The notes beneath the pieces are model-generated. The model was not told the DNA's origin. It searched no databases and saw nothing but the letters and a program-made list of their open reading frames with translations. Positions 26,862 to 34,479 of a DNA stretch of 64,000 nucleotides are shown here, piece after piece. The stretch's first letter is position 1. Each line of letters opens with the position of its first letter. This DNA is from an uncultured Bacteroidales bacterium. Its GTDB lineage: Bacteria; Bacteroidota; Bacteroidia; Bacteroidales; Bacteroidaceae. The position numbers and the translations under genes are program-made. The stretch is taken from positions 34,821-98,820 of the forward strand of contig CADBXL010000005.1 in assembly GCA_902798615.1 (NCBI GenBank). The letters run 5' to 3'.

Positions 26862-26865
26862 CTTT

Positions 26866-26894
26866 AAACAATTAACAATTAACAATTAACAATT
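26866..26894. repeat. AATTAAC tandem repeat
   Basis: Four near-perfect copies of a 7-base unit (AACAATT) just upstream of aroC. It may result from slippage and is part of its leader. Confidence 0.5.
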
Positions 26895-26935
26895 AAGAGA
26901 GAAGAAACCGTTAACTGTTAATTGTATTTATACAC

Positions 26936-27544
26936 TTATTTGTTGCAGTCGCAATCGCCATTCTCGCAATCGCAGCCACCGTCACCACCACAGCCTCCGC
27001 AACCACCGTTGCATCCGCCTCCGCAGCCACCACAACCGCCACCTCCGGTCATGTGGTTTATCATTGCCTGAATCTCACCATTTGTAGCCTCACGAGACTC
27101 AACAACGGCACCTACGAAGTTCAATGTCTTGCCGGCAAGAGGATGGTTAAGGTCAATCTTTACTGTGTTATTGTCATTGTTGATTTCAAGAACATGACCC
27201 ATGAAGCGGTTTCCGTCCTGATTCTGCAATGGAATGATAGCATCTACATAGATATGCTCATCATCAAACTTTCCGTCGATACAGAAAATATCCTTGGAAA
27301 GGTCAAGGACGCGCTCTGAAACGTAATCGCCATAGGCATCATCCTTTGAAAGCGTGAAATCGAATGTGTCACCAACAGCCAAAGGTGCAATGGCATTCTC
27401 AAAGCCAGGGATTGTCATACCAAAGCCACTGAGGAAACGGAATGGATTTCCTGCTGAAGTTTCTTCCTGAAGAGATTTCTCACCATTTTCAATTACGTAG
27501 AGCTTATAATCTACTGCAATACTTTTGTATTCTTTATTTTCCAT
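26936..27544 (-). CDS. slyD: SlyD-like FKBP-type peptidyl-prolyl isomerase with metal-binding tail
   Basis: Cytosolic prolyl isomerase and chaperone that also handles nickel in E. coli. Residues 1-150 form the FKBP core with an inserted flap domain (FRFLSGFGMTIPGFENAIA, VNHPLAGKTLNF-like LNHPLAGKTLNFVG). The last 35 residues are almost entirely Gly, Cys and Asp with about ten cysteines, a metal-binding tail lacking the histidines of E. coli SlyD. A TATCTTTG box lies upstream on the minus strand (27578-27571), without a clear -33 TTG. Confidence 0.93.
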   Translation of the reverse strand: MENKEYKSIAVDYKLYVIENGEKSLQEETSAGNPFRFLSGFGMTIPGFENAIAPLAVGDTFDFTLSKDDAYGDYVSERVLDLSKDIFCIDGKFDDEHIYVDAIIPLQNQDGNRFMGHVLEINNDNNTVKIDLNHPLAGKTLNFVGAVVESREATNGEIQAMINHMTGGGGCGGCGGGCNGGCGGCGGDGGCDCENGDCDCNK

Positions 27545-27748
27545 TTTTATTTATATTGTATATTTTGGTGCAAAGATACTAAAAAATAATTACAAAATAG
27601 CATTCTAATAAAAAAAAGTGATGCGCTGAGAATTCCATATTTTTAGAAATTCCTAACCGTTGTAAAGAATATTAATTTTTCAGCAATCTCATATGAGTTC
27701 TATGAAACGACATTATTTACTTTTCCAACTCTAATTTTCTCCCAACCA

Positions 27749-27792
27749 TAGGAATGGGATTTACAACGGATTTACAACGGATTTGCAGCGGA
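27749..27792. repeat. 11-bp-period tandem repeat, copy 4 (four units)
   Basis: Inverse orientation. Units start at 27749, 27760, 27771 and 27782; the middle two are identical (TTTACAACGGA). A degenerate fifth unit follows. Confidence 0.7.
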
Positions 27793-28356
27793 CTTACAGT
27801 TAGCCTTAAAATCATCAAATTCTGGTTATTTTAGGTTGTTTATTCCGACGGTCATGCTTTGTATTAGAATGCCTATTATGATAAATAAAGTATTTTGCAA
27901 GGTCTATTCTACTTAATGTGTTTTAAAGATTATTTTTAGGCAAACATAGAATTTCAAAGACAAAATAATGAACTGTACTCTACTCTTTTGCTTCAGGAAA
28001 GAAATAAAAAAATAAATTCGACGGGCTGCTTTAGTTTGTCGAGCTTAAATGAACAATTAATTCTGCTTGATGGATCTAATCGAATAATATAAAAATAAGA
28101 CGAAATCAGGTACAAAATTCTTGCTTTTTGCCTTGAAACTACATAAATTTGTCGCAAATTAGCTGAAAATTTGGATAATAATTCAAGCCATATTAGCCTC
28201 AAAAATGTCACGATTTTACTCGATTTAGGCCAAATTTTATGCTTTTTGGCAGCAAAAAACAAATGCTCGAACTTTTAGTCCACATATTTTGAATCTTCTA
28301 TAGCCATCGCAACATACTTAATATCAAACAAATACGCACATAAAGACCTATACGGC

Positions 28357-28488
28357 GTTGCAGTGTTGCAGTTGTTGCAGTAAAAAACAGGACTATATGA
28401 AAAGTTAAAATAAACTCTATATTTATATATAAATATAGAAGTATTTTTGGTATTGGAAATACCTTTTTGAGAACTGCAACACTGCAAC
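28357..28488. repeat. Inverted-repeat element with 17-bp perfect ends
   Basis: Arms GTTGCAGTGTTGCAGTT (28357-28373) and its exact inverse (28472-28488) enclose 98 AT-rich bases. Inside are a perfect 22-base palindrome (28417-28438) and a hairpin GGTATT-gga-AATACC (28449-28463). This is 132 bp in all, like a miniature element or a set of protein-binding dyads. Confidence 0.6.
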
Positions 28489-28599
28489 ATAATGTTGTCG
28501 TTTCCAGATTTCGGTTGACAGTTTTTACTCCCTTTCCTTCAGTGGTGAAAAAAACAAAAAAAGTTGACAAAAAATTCGTGAACCGCAATGACAATGTTG

Positions 28600-28890
28600 T
28601 ACCTTTGCACTCGAAAGATTAAACACGCACCGGCTTACAACCAACGTTCGATATCTTTCGAGTGTAAGGTGCGTTGTTACTCGGAAAATGAGAAAGAAGC
28701 ATCCTCTCCCGCCCCCCTTCAAAGTCACAATCCGGATGAGACTCTTGAAGGAGAAAACAGAGGGAGAATGAAACGGCAAATGTCTCACCTTCGTTCTTTG
28801 ACAGACTTACATACCCCAAAAATAGGAGCAATATTTGTTCAGTAACGAAAATCGTCGAATTCATGCTAATCTACGATAATTCTTGAAAGA
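28600..28890 (+). ncRNA. Possible structured RNA gene
   Basis: A -7 box TACCTTTG (28600-28607) is followed by about 280 bases that are richer in G+C than the surroundings and rich in pairing: helix A 28608-28619/28653-28664 (12 bp), helix B 28622-28631/28668-28678, and a stem CCTTCAAAGTC/GACTCTTGAAGG around 28717-28756. A and B cross, so they are either alternative or a pseudoknot. No credible reading frame. The 5' arm of helix A overlaps the expected start site, and no -33 box or classical terminator is clear, so confidence is low. Confidence 0.3.
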
Positions 28891-28926
28891 AATTGTCCAC
28901 TGTCCTAAGATATGCTTAGAATAGTG
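28890..28926 (-). terminator. Hairpin, possible terminator of the minus-strand gene
   Basis: TTGTCCACT and AGTGGACAA arms with an inner CTAAG/CTTAG pairing. An A tract on the plus side and an ATTTCTTTC tail on the minus strand fit best with termination of the gene at 29066. Confidence 0.4.
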
Positions 28927-29065
28927 GACAAAAAAAATTGATTGTCTCACGACAACCAATCTTTATTAACCTTAATAATCTAATACCATGAAAAACACGA
29001 TGCAAAGATACGATTTTTTTTCCGTACTTGCAAGAATTTTACTTGTTTTTATTTGGAATTTTACA

Positions 29066-29683
29066 TTAATTAAATGTTTTGCCATCCCATTTAAGATTCG
29101 TTTTCAAAACCAATGGCAAAAATGCCTTTTTTTCGTCAGAACTCATTAATGGCATAGAATACTCAATATTGAGCTGTTTCGTATTTTTCTTGTCGATACT
29201 TGCCAATACCATTTTTATTTCCTGAGTCTGTGCGGTTTCCTCGAAACGAGCCTCTGATATGGTGTCGGGTCTTGCAAGTTTTGCCTTGTCTGTCAGGTCA
29301 AGCGTAGAGAGCAAAGACCAGTTCTTGTCGTAGATTTTCACATTGCTCTCCCCTTCAGGAGCCTTGTATGTGGAAATCACGCAGAATACAGAATCGCTAT
29401 CGGTTGGAAGGATGGCAAATTCCTGTGTAAGTGTTTTTGACGGATGGAAAACAATCAGTTCTTTACTGATATGAGTAATGCTTACTGTACCGCCATACAA
29501 TATGCTCATGTAGCTACAAGTGTCTTTTGACGAATCTGCACTCAATATCATAGCCTCTCTGTCAAGTTTCTTCATATAAGGCTGAATACTATCAGGCGTG
29601 TTTATGAAAAAACGGTGAAGACCCTGTGCCTGTGAGCTGATTGCAATCGTTGCAAGAACTATTATAGTAAAAATTTTTTTCAT
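29066..29683 (-). CDS. DUF3256-like exported protein
   Basis: A 205-residue protein with a signal peptide (KKIFTIIVLATIAISSQAQ, cleaved near 20) and then a mature domain starting LHRFFINTPDSIQPYMKK. From memory this pattern (a threshold of D-S-I/V-x-PY after the signal) resembles the Bacteroidales family DUF3256; function unknown. I chose ATG 29683, since upstream codons would put charged residues before the signal peptide; ATG 29689 is also possible. It is divergent from the TPR gene. Confidence 0.65.
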   Translation of the reverse strand: MKKIFTIIVLATIAISSQAQGLHRFFINTPDSIQPYMKKLDREAMILSADSSKDTCSYMSILYGGTVSITHISKELIVFHPSKTLTQEFAILPTDSDSVFCVISTYKAPEGESNVKIYDKNWSLLSTLDLTDKAKLARPDTISEARFEETAQTQEIKMVLASIDKKNTKQLNIEYSMPLMSSDEKKAFLPLVLKTNLKWDGKTFN

Positions 29684-29763
29684 TATCATATAATATTTTT
29701 CTTTTTTTTCTGTCATTTTTATGAGAATAACTACCTTTACATACGAAATTAACTAATTAGGTA

Positions 29764-30432
29764 ATGAAAAAAGTAGTATTGTTCATATTTCTTATTCTCT
29801 CTACCCTATCATCAGTAAATGCACAGGTAAGAGAGTCGGAGAAACTTGGAAAGGCGATAGAATACTTTGGTGGACAGAAGTATCATGAGGCCCTTATTCT
29901 ATTTGAAGGCTTGGCAAAGAAGTATCGTCTTAATCCTCGTTTCTATGCCTATATGGGTGTATGCTATTTCAAAGAACAGGACTATGCACATGCATCTGAA
30001 GTGCTTGATAGCATTATTCCTCATTTAGAGCCATTTCCACCTCACGAGAGAGGAGTATGCTACTATTCCTGTGCAGAGAGTCATTTCTTGTTGGGCGACT
30101 ACCCTACCGCCCTCTCCTATTATGAGATGTCACTCCCCGTTGCCTATGAACGAGAGAAAGGTGATATATATTACCGCATGGGATGTTGCGGAATGATGAT
30201 GGAATCAGATTCCATACAGATAGAGAACTTCCGACAGGCCAAGACCTGGTTTGAGAAAGCGGATATGAGTATTCCTGAGACTCGTGCCCGAAGGAAACAG
30301 ACGGAAGTCATGCTTCGAGCCCTACTCGTATCGCATGGATTGAGCGGGACGGATATTACTGGCAAGGAAGCTGGGGACAATCAGAATCAACACGCTGACA
30401 AGCAGAGTGGCGATATTGACAAGAAGGAATAG
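29764..30432 (+). CDS. Exported TPR-repeat protein
   Basis: A 222-residue protein with a signal peptide (about 1-21, ending VNAQ) and four tetratricopeptide-like helix pairs (AIEYFGGQKYHEALILFEGL; YAYMGVCYFKEQDYAHASEV; CAESHFLLGDYPTALSYYEM; YRMGCCGMMM...). It is likely periplasmic and a protein-interaction scaffold. The last 37 codons overlap the 3' end of the convergent permease gene on the other strand; the tail encoded there (Gly/Asp/Gln/Lys-rich) looks unstructured. A TACCTTTA box at 29732-29739 may be its promoter. Confidence 0.8.
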   Translation: MKKVVLFIFLILSTLSSVNAQVRESEKLGKAIEYFGGQKYHEALILFEGLAKKYRLNPRFYAYMGVCYFKEQDYAHASEVLDSIIPHLEPFPPHERGVCYYSCAESHFLLGDYPTALSYYEMSLPVAYEREKGDIYYRMGCCGMMMESDSIQIENFRQAKTWFEKADMSIPETRARRKQTEVMLRALLVSHGLSGTDITGKEAGDNQNQHADKQSGDIDKKE

Positions 30433-31569
30433 TGGGATATTTATTTCAACTGGAGCCTCTGCAACATAGTAGATTGTAGGGTCGAGTTTCACAATACCCG
30501 TATAATACTGTATGAGGCATATTCCTATTCCGAGGATATTGCCAATAATCATACCCTTACCTATAATGAATACGGCAAACCACATGAATGTGTGGCGTAC
30601 CATACCGTTTCTTGCTCCTAAAGCCTTTAGCACACCTATCATTTGGACGCGTTCAAGTATAATGATGAGGAGACCGCTTATCATCGTAAATCCTGTAACA
30701 CATACCATCAAGGCGAGGATAATCCAAACGTTAAGGTCGAGTAGTTCAAGCCATGAGAATATCTGTGGGTTTAATTCCTCTACAGTTGCGGAACAATAAG
30801 TCTCGCCATAAGTATCCAGATGCTTGTTCACCTTCTTTGTAACAGAGCGAAGAACCTCATTTAGCTGATTGTAATCTTTTATGGACAACTCTGCGCCAGT
30901 TGCCTGATCGTTTTCCCATCCATTGAGTTTCACAACGCTGTACAGGTCGGCAAAGCACATCGTTTCATCATATTTGGAAAGGTTGGTCTGATATACTCCG
31001 CTTACTGTGTATTTTCTCATACGGACATCATTGTCAAGCATAAAGTAGCCGTAAACTTTTGAACCTGCATGAAGATTCAGCTTGTCAGACATAGTTTTTG
31101 AAACGAGAATCTTATTACCGCTCTTCTTGCTTGAGAATTCGGGAATATTGCCCTCTATTATGTTTCGTGCCAGAAAAGCGGTATCGTACTCTTCCCCTAC
31201 TCCTTTGAATGCAACGCCAAGAAAATCAGAGTCCGTCTTAAGAATACCTTGTGTTATAGCATATCTCTGTACGTGTTTTACACCGTCAATACGTTTCAAA
31301 ACGGTCATCATGGAATCGTTCAGCTGTATCGGTTTTACATCGGATGTCTGCAAGGTAAAAAAATTGGCAACAGTTATATCGCTGCCGAATCCCACTACCT
31401 TGTCGCGAATGGTGTGCTTGAATCCAAGTACCACGGAAACAGAAACCAGCATCACGGCAAGACCTAGGGCTACCCCCACAGTGGCAATACGAATAGCAGG
31501 GCGACTGACTTTCTGTCCGTCGCCCTCACCATTATATATTTTCTTCGCTATAAATAAAGGGAAATTCAT
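30322..31569 (-). CDS. LolC/LolE-type FtsX-family ABC transporter permease
   Basis: Inner-membrane permease related to the lipoprotein-releasing LolCDE complex. The 415-residue protein has one N-terminal membrane helix (about 28-50), a large periplasmic domain (about 50-270), and three C-terminal helices (about 275-300, 325-350, 380-405) separated by the FtsX motif LERVQMIGVLKALGARNGMVR. Its conserved end overlaps the tail of the convergent TPR gene by 111 bases. No ATPase gene is adjacent. Confidence 0.88.
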   Translation of the reverse strand: MNFPLFIAKKIYNGEGDGQKVSRPAIRIATVGVALGLAVMLVSVSVVLGFKHTIRDKVVGFGSDITVANFFTLQTSDVKPIQLNDSMMTVLKRIDGVKHVQRYAITQGILKTDSDFLGVAFKGVGEEYDTAFLARNIIEGNIPEFSSKKSGNKILVSKTMSDKLNLHAGSKVYGYFMLDNDVRMRKYTVSGVYQTNLSKYDETMCFADLYSVVKLNGWENDQATGAELSIKDYNQLNEVLRSVTKKVNKHLDTYGETYCSATVEELNPQIFSWLELLDLNVWIILALMVCVTGFTMISGLLIIILERVQMIGVLKALGARNGMVRHTFMWFAVFIIGKGMIIGNILGIGICLIQYYTGIVKLDPTIYYVAEAPVEINIPLFLLVNIATLLVSVLILIVPSFLASNIRPAQSMRYE

Positions 31570-31585
31570 TTTTCTGCGAAAAATA

Positions 31586-31702
31586 AATAATTAATAATGA
31601 TTAATGAATAATTGAATTAGTATAAACTGTGCTTTTATATATCCTTATCTTTATGCGTAAAGACATACTGAATTATTCAGATTAATTATTCATTATTAAT
31701 TA
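31586..31702. repeat. AT-rich inverted repeats between permease and aminotransferase
   Basis: Sequences like AATTAATAATGATTAATGAATAATT near 31586-31610 recur in inverse form near 31680-31702. It may end transcription of the aminotransferase gene on the minus strand. Confidence 0.4.
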
Positions 31703-31704
31703 GG

Positions 31705-32910
31705 CTATTCTTCATCCACTCTTCCTGGATAAGCTTCAAGAGCCTTACGAAGTACTACGAGGGCACGCTCAAGATCTTCCTTTTTCAGCACATAGGCAAT
31801 ACGTACCTGATTGATGCCGGCCCCTGGTGTTGTGTAGAAACCAGCAGCTGGAGCCATCATTACAGTCTCGCCTTCATACTCGAAATTCTCGAGACACCAA
31901 CGGCAGAACTTTTCGGAGTCATCAACAGGCAACTTCGCTACGGTATAGAATGCGCCCATAGGTATTGGCGAATATACACCAGGAATACGGTTTAGTCCAT
32001 CGATAAGCACCTTACGACGCTCTACATATTCATCATACACATCACGGTAGTATTCCTCTGGCGCATCGAGTGATGCCTCTGCCACGATCTGTCCGATAAG
32101 AGGAGGGGAAAGACGAGCCTGACAGAACTTCATCACAGCTGCGCGCACGTCCTTGTTCTTTGTAATAAGAGCTCCCACACGAATACCGCACTCAGAATAC
32201 CTCTTTGATACAGAGTCGATAAGGATTACGTTCTGTTCAATACCCTCCAGATGACACGCAGAGATATAAGGAGAACCTGTGTAGATATATTCACGATATA
32301 CCTCGTCAGAGAAGAGGTATAGGTCGTATTTCTTCACGAGATCACGAATCTGGTTCATCTCACGACGTGTATATAGATAGCCCGTAGGATTATTCGGGTT
32401 ACAGATCATGATGGCACGTGTACGAGAATTGATAAGTTCCTCAAACTTCTCTACCTTTGGAAGGGAGAAGCCCTCGTCTATTGTCGTAGCAATGGTGCGA
32501 ATCTTTGCACCTGCTGAAATGGCAAACGCCATGTAGTTTGCGTATGCTGGCTCTGGAACGATAATCTCATCACCAGGGTTAAGACAGGCCATGAAAGAGA
32601 ATAATACAGCCTCTGAGCCTCCGCTGGTAATGATGATATCATCAGCAGAGACGTTGATGTTGTATTTCTCATAATAGCCTACTAGTTTTTCGCGATATGA
32701 CTGGTAGCCCTGTGAAGGTGAATACTCAAGAATTGTACGGTCAATATTCTTTAAAGCATCAAGTCCTACCTTTGGTGTAGGTAGGTCTGGCTGTCCGATA
32801 TTCAGATGGTAAACTTTTGTACCGCGTTTCTTTGCTGCGACTGCAAGAGGTGCGAGTTTTCTGATTGGAGACTCCGGCATCTCGTGTCCGCGAACCGATA
32901 TTTTTGGCAT
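31705..32910 (-). CDS. Class I/II pyridoxal-phosphate aminotransferase
   Basis: AspC-fold aminotransferase (401 residues). The family blocks are GQPDLPTPKVGLDAL, YSPSQGYQSYREKL, ITSGGSEAVLFSF, PNNPTGYLYTR, LFSDEVYREYIY and the Schiff-base lysine in SVSKRYSECGIRVG. The substrate (aspartate, an aromatic or another amino acid) cannot be read from the sequence. It has a good minus-strand promoter 31 bases upstream and is divergent from the DUF4494 gene. Confidence 0.92.
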   Translation of the reverse strand: MPKISVRGHEMPESPIRKLAPLAVAAKKRGTKVYHLNIGQPDLPTPKVGLDALKNIDRTILEYSPSQGYQSYREKLVGYYEKYNINVSADDIIITSGGSEAVLFSFMACLNPGDEIIVPEPAYANYMAFAISAGAKIRTIATTIDEGFSLPKVEKFEELINSRTRAIMICNPNNPTGYLYTRREMNQIRDLVKKYDLYLFSDEVYREYIYTGSPYISACHLEGIEQNVILIDSVSKRYSECGIRVGALITKNKDVRAAVMKFCQARLSPPLIGQIVAEASLDAPEEYYRDVYDEYVERRKVLIDGLNRIPGVYSPIPMGAFYTVAKLPVDDSEKFCRWCLENFEYEGETVMMAPAAGFYTTPGAGINQVRIAYVLKKEDLERALVVLRKALEAYPGRVDEE

Positions 32911-32940
32911 TTTTTTTAATATTTATTATAAATTTATGTG

Positions 32941-32970
32941 CAAAGGTACAGAAATCCCGCCGTTTATCAA
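32941..32970 (-). promoter_or_regulatory. Aminotransferase promoter
   Basis: On the minus strand: TTG at 32970-32968, 19 bases, TACCTTTG at 32948-32941. Confidence 0.65.
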
Positions 32971-33042
32971 AATAATCTTTGCTAAAAATCCTCATAATTT
33001 ATAATATAATGTAAAATTCTTCGGAATTACGGGATTTTTTCG

Positions 33043-33050
33043 TAATTTTG
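33043..33050 (+). promoter_or_regulatory. -7 box of the DUF4494 gene
   Basis: TAATTTTG followed by CATTC. No clear TTG at the -33 position. Confidence 0.4.
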
Positions 33051-33084
33051 CATTCACAAGTTTTAAAAATATAAAAGTAAAAAA

Positions 33085-33588
33085 ATGAAATCTATAACAT
33101 CACAATGGTACGAGGTAAAGGTGCGTTATGACAAGATGACTGATGACGGCACCCCAAAGCCAATAACAGAACAGTATGTAGTCGATGCACTTACTTTCAC
33201 AGAGGCTGAAAGTATTATAACCGAAGAGATGTCGGTCTATATCTCTGGCGAATTCAACATTAACGGCATTAAGCCTGCACCATACAAGGAGATATTCTTC
33301 TCTGAACTTAACAGCGACGACCGTTGGTTCAAGGCAAAGCTCCAGTTTATCACTTTCGATGAAAAGACACAGAAGGAAAAGCGTTCTGCAGTAAACTATC
33401 TCGTTCAGGCTCACACCTTGCCACAGGCAGTAAAATATATCGGCGATGTGATGGGACAGACAATGATTGATTACGTAATCTCAAACATTGCCGAGACAAA
33501 TATCCTCGATGTTTTCCAGCATAACGACCAGAAAGCAAGCAAAGAGCCTGACGCTAAGCCGGAGTACGAGGAAAATACCAATGCATAA
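33085..33588 (+). CDS. DUF4494 domain-containing protein
   Basis: A 167-residue cytosolic protein of a family found in Bacteroidetes. Recognisable parts are the N-terminal WYEVKVRYDKMTDDG, the TFTEAESIITEEM helix, and the ISNIAETNILDVF end. No known function. It is followed by yggS after a 145-base gap holding an 11-bp repeat array; this adjacency is one I recall from other Bacteroidales. Confidence 0.88.
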   Translation: MKSITSQWYEVKVRYDKMTDDGTPKPITEQYVVDALTFTEAESIITEEMSVYISGEFNINGIKPAPYKEIFFSELNSDDRWFKAKLQFITFDEKTQKEKRSAVNYLVQAHTLPQAVKYIGDVMGQTMIDYVISNIAETNILDVFQHNDQKASKEPDAKPEYEENTNA

Positions 33589-33598
33589 TTAAAGTGAG

Positions 33599-33642
33599 TC
33601 CGAAGCAACTCCAATTCAGCTCCAATCCAGGTCCAATTGGGG
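33599..33642. repeat. 11-bp-period tandem repeat, copy 5 (four units, variant)
   Basis: Units start at 33599, 33610, 33621 and 33632. They follow TCCAATNCAGN rather than TCCGTTNNAAA, so this copy has diverged but keeps the period exactly. Confidence 0.6.
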
Positions 33643-33733
33643 ATTGGAAATGTATTGGTTTTACAATGGATGAGCATTGGTGATGCAAACGACTATATTG
33701 GTAATTAGTAATTCGTAATTCATAATTACTTAA

Positions 33734-34405
33734 ATGTATCCAGTAAAAGAAAACCTCCTGAAGGTGAAGCAAAGCCTGCACGAAGGCATTGAACTCGTAG
33801 CAGTCAGTAAGTTTCATCCGAAGGAATACATAGAAGAGGCATATGCAGCCGGTCAACGTATCTTCGGAGAAAGCCGTGAACAGGAACTCAAGCAGAAGCA
33901 TCAGGAGTTACCACAGGACATAAAGTGGCATTTCATCGGTCATTTACAGACCAACAAGGTGAAATACATTGTTCCATACGTTTCTATGATTGAAGCAGTT
34001 GACTCAATCCGCCTTTTACGTGAAATAGAAAAGCAGGCTGCCAAAGTAGAACGTGTAATAGACGTACTTCTTGAACTCCATATTGCCAATGAAGATACAA
34101 AAAGCGGAATGACACTCGATGAGTGTCGGGATCTGCTTTCCGAAAGTGAATGGAAGTCTATGTCACACATTCGCATCCGTGGCATAATGATGATGGCAAG
34201 CAATGTGGATGATGAAAACCAGATACGTCAGGAATTTATTACTGCTGCTAATTTCTTTGATGAAATAAAGGCAAAATATTTTGCTGACAATGGTGAATTC
34301 TCTGTACGTTCATACGGTATGAGTGGCGATTATATGATAGCGCAGGAATGTCGTAGTACAATGGTGAGAATTGGTACGACAATCTTTGGCCCTAGAGTAT
34401 ATTAA
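33734..34405 (+). CDS. yggS: YggS/PLPBP family pyridoxal-phosphate-binding protein
   Basis: Homeostasis protein that binds pyridoxal phosphate without catalysing a reaction. The 223-residue protein has the PLP lysine in VAVSKFHP (about residue 27), the FGESREQELKQK and WHFIGHLQTNKVKYI blocks, and the C-terminal SYGMSGDYMIAQECRSTMVRIGTTIFG, which binds the phosphate. It follows DUF4494. Confidence 0.95.
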   Translation: MYPVKENLLKVKQSLHEGIELVAVSKFHPKEYIEEAYAAGQRIFGESREQELKQKHQELPQDIKWHFIGHLQTNKVKYIVPYVSMIEAVDSIRLLREIEKQAAKVERVIDVLLELHIANEDTKSGMTLDECRDLLSESEWKSMSHIRIRGIMMMASNVDDENQIRQEFITAANFFDEIKAKYFADNGEFSVRSYGMSGDYMIAQECRSTMVRIGTTIFGPRVY

Positions 34406-34479
34406 ATACCAACCTACCTTTTCTCGCCATGCCAAGGTTGATGTAAATATCGCTTTGATTATCCGGCATAACGAAAACG

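Larger units (their letters stand above)
27545..29065. other. 1.5-kb non-coding region
   Basis: No convincing protein gene on either strand; the open frames here are short and low-complexity. It holds the minus-strand slyD promoter, an 11-bp repeat array (27749-27792), an AT-rich stretch (27800-28300), an inverted-repeat element (28357-28488), a GC-richer structured stretch behind a -7 box (28600-28890), and a hairpin near 28890-28926. A 53-codon plus-strand frame at 28988-29149 begins with ATG but runs antisense into the next gene and is probably not coding. Confidence 0.6.

Noticed and set aside
27993-28262. Minus-strand ORF of 89 codons
   Set aside because: AT-rich low-complexity composition (Lys, Phe, Ile, Leu), no start signal and no family.
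28298-28594. Minus-strand hydrophobic protein in the same gap
   Set aside because: The frame runs through both arms of the inverted repeat and the AT palindrome; its hydrophobic residues come from low-complexity DNA.
28588-28845. Plus-strand protein gene in the 27.5-29.0 kb gap
   Set aside because: Its start lies upstream of the likely transcription start and the peptide has no domain or sensible composition.
28988-29149. 53-codon frame starting MKNTMQRYDFF
   Set aside because: It has a neat ATG context but runs antisense into the DUF3256-like gene and resembles no protein.
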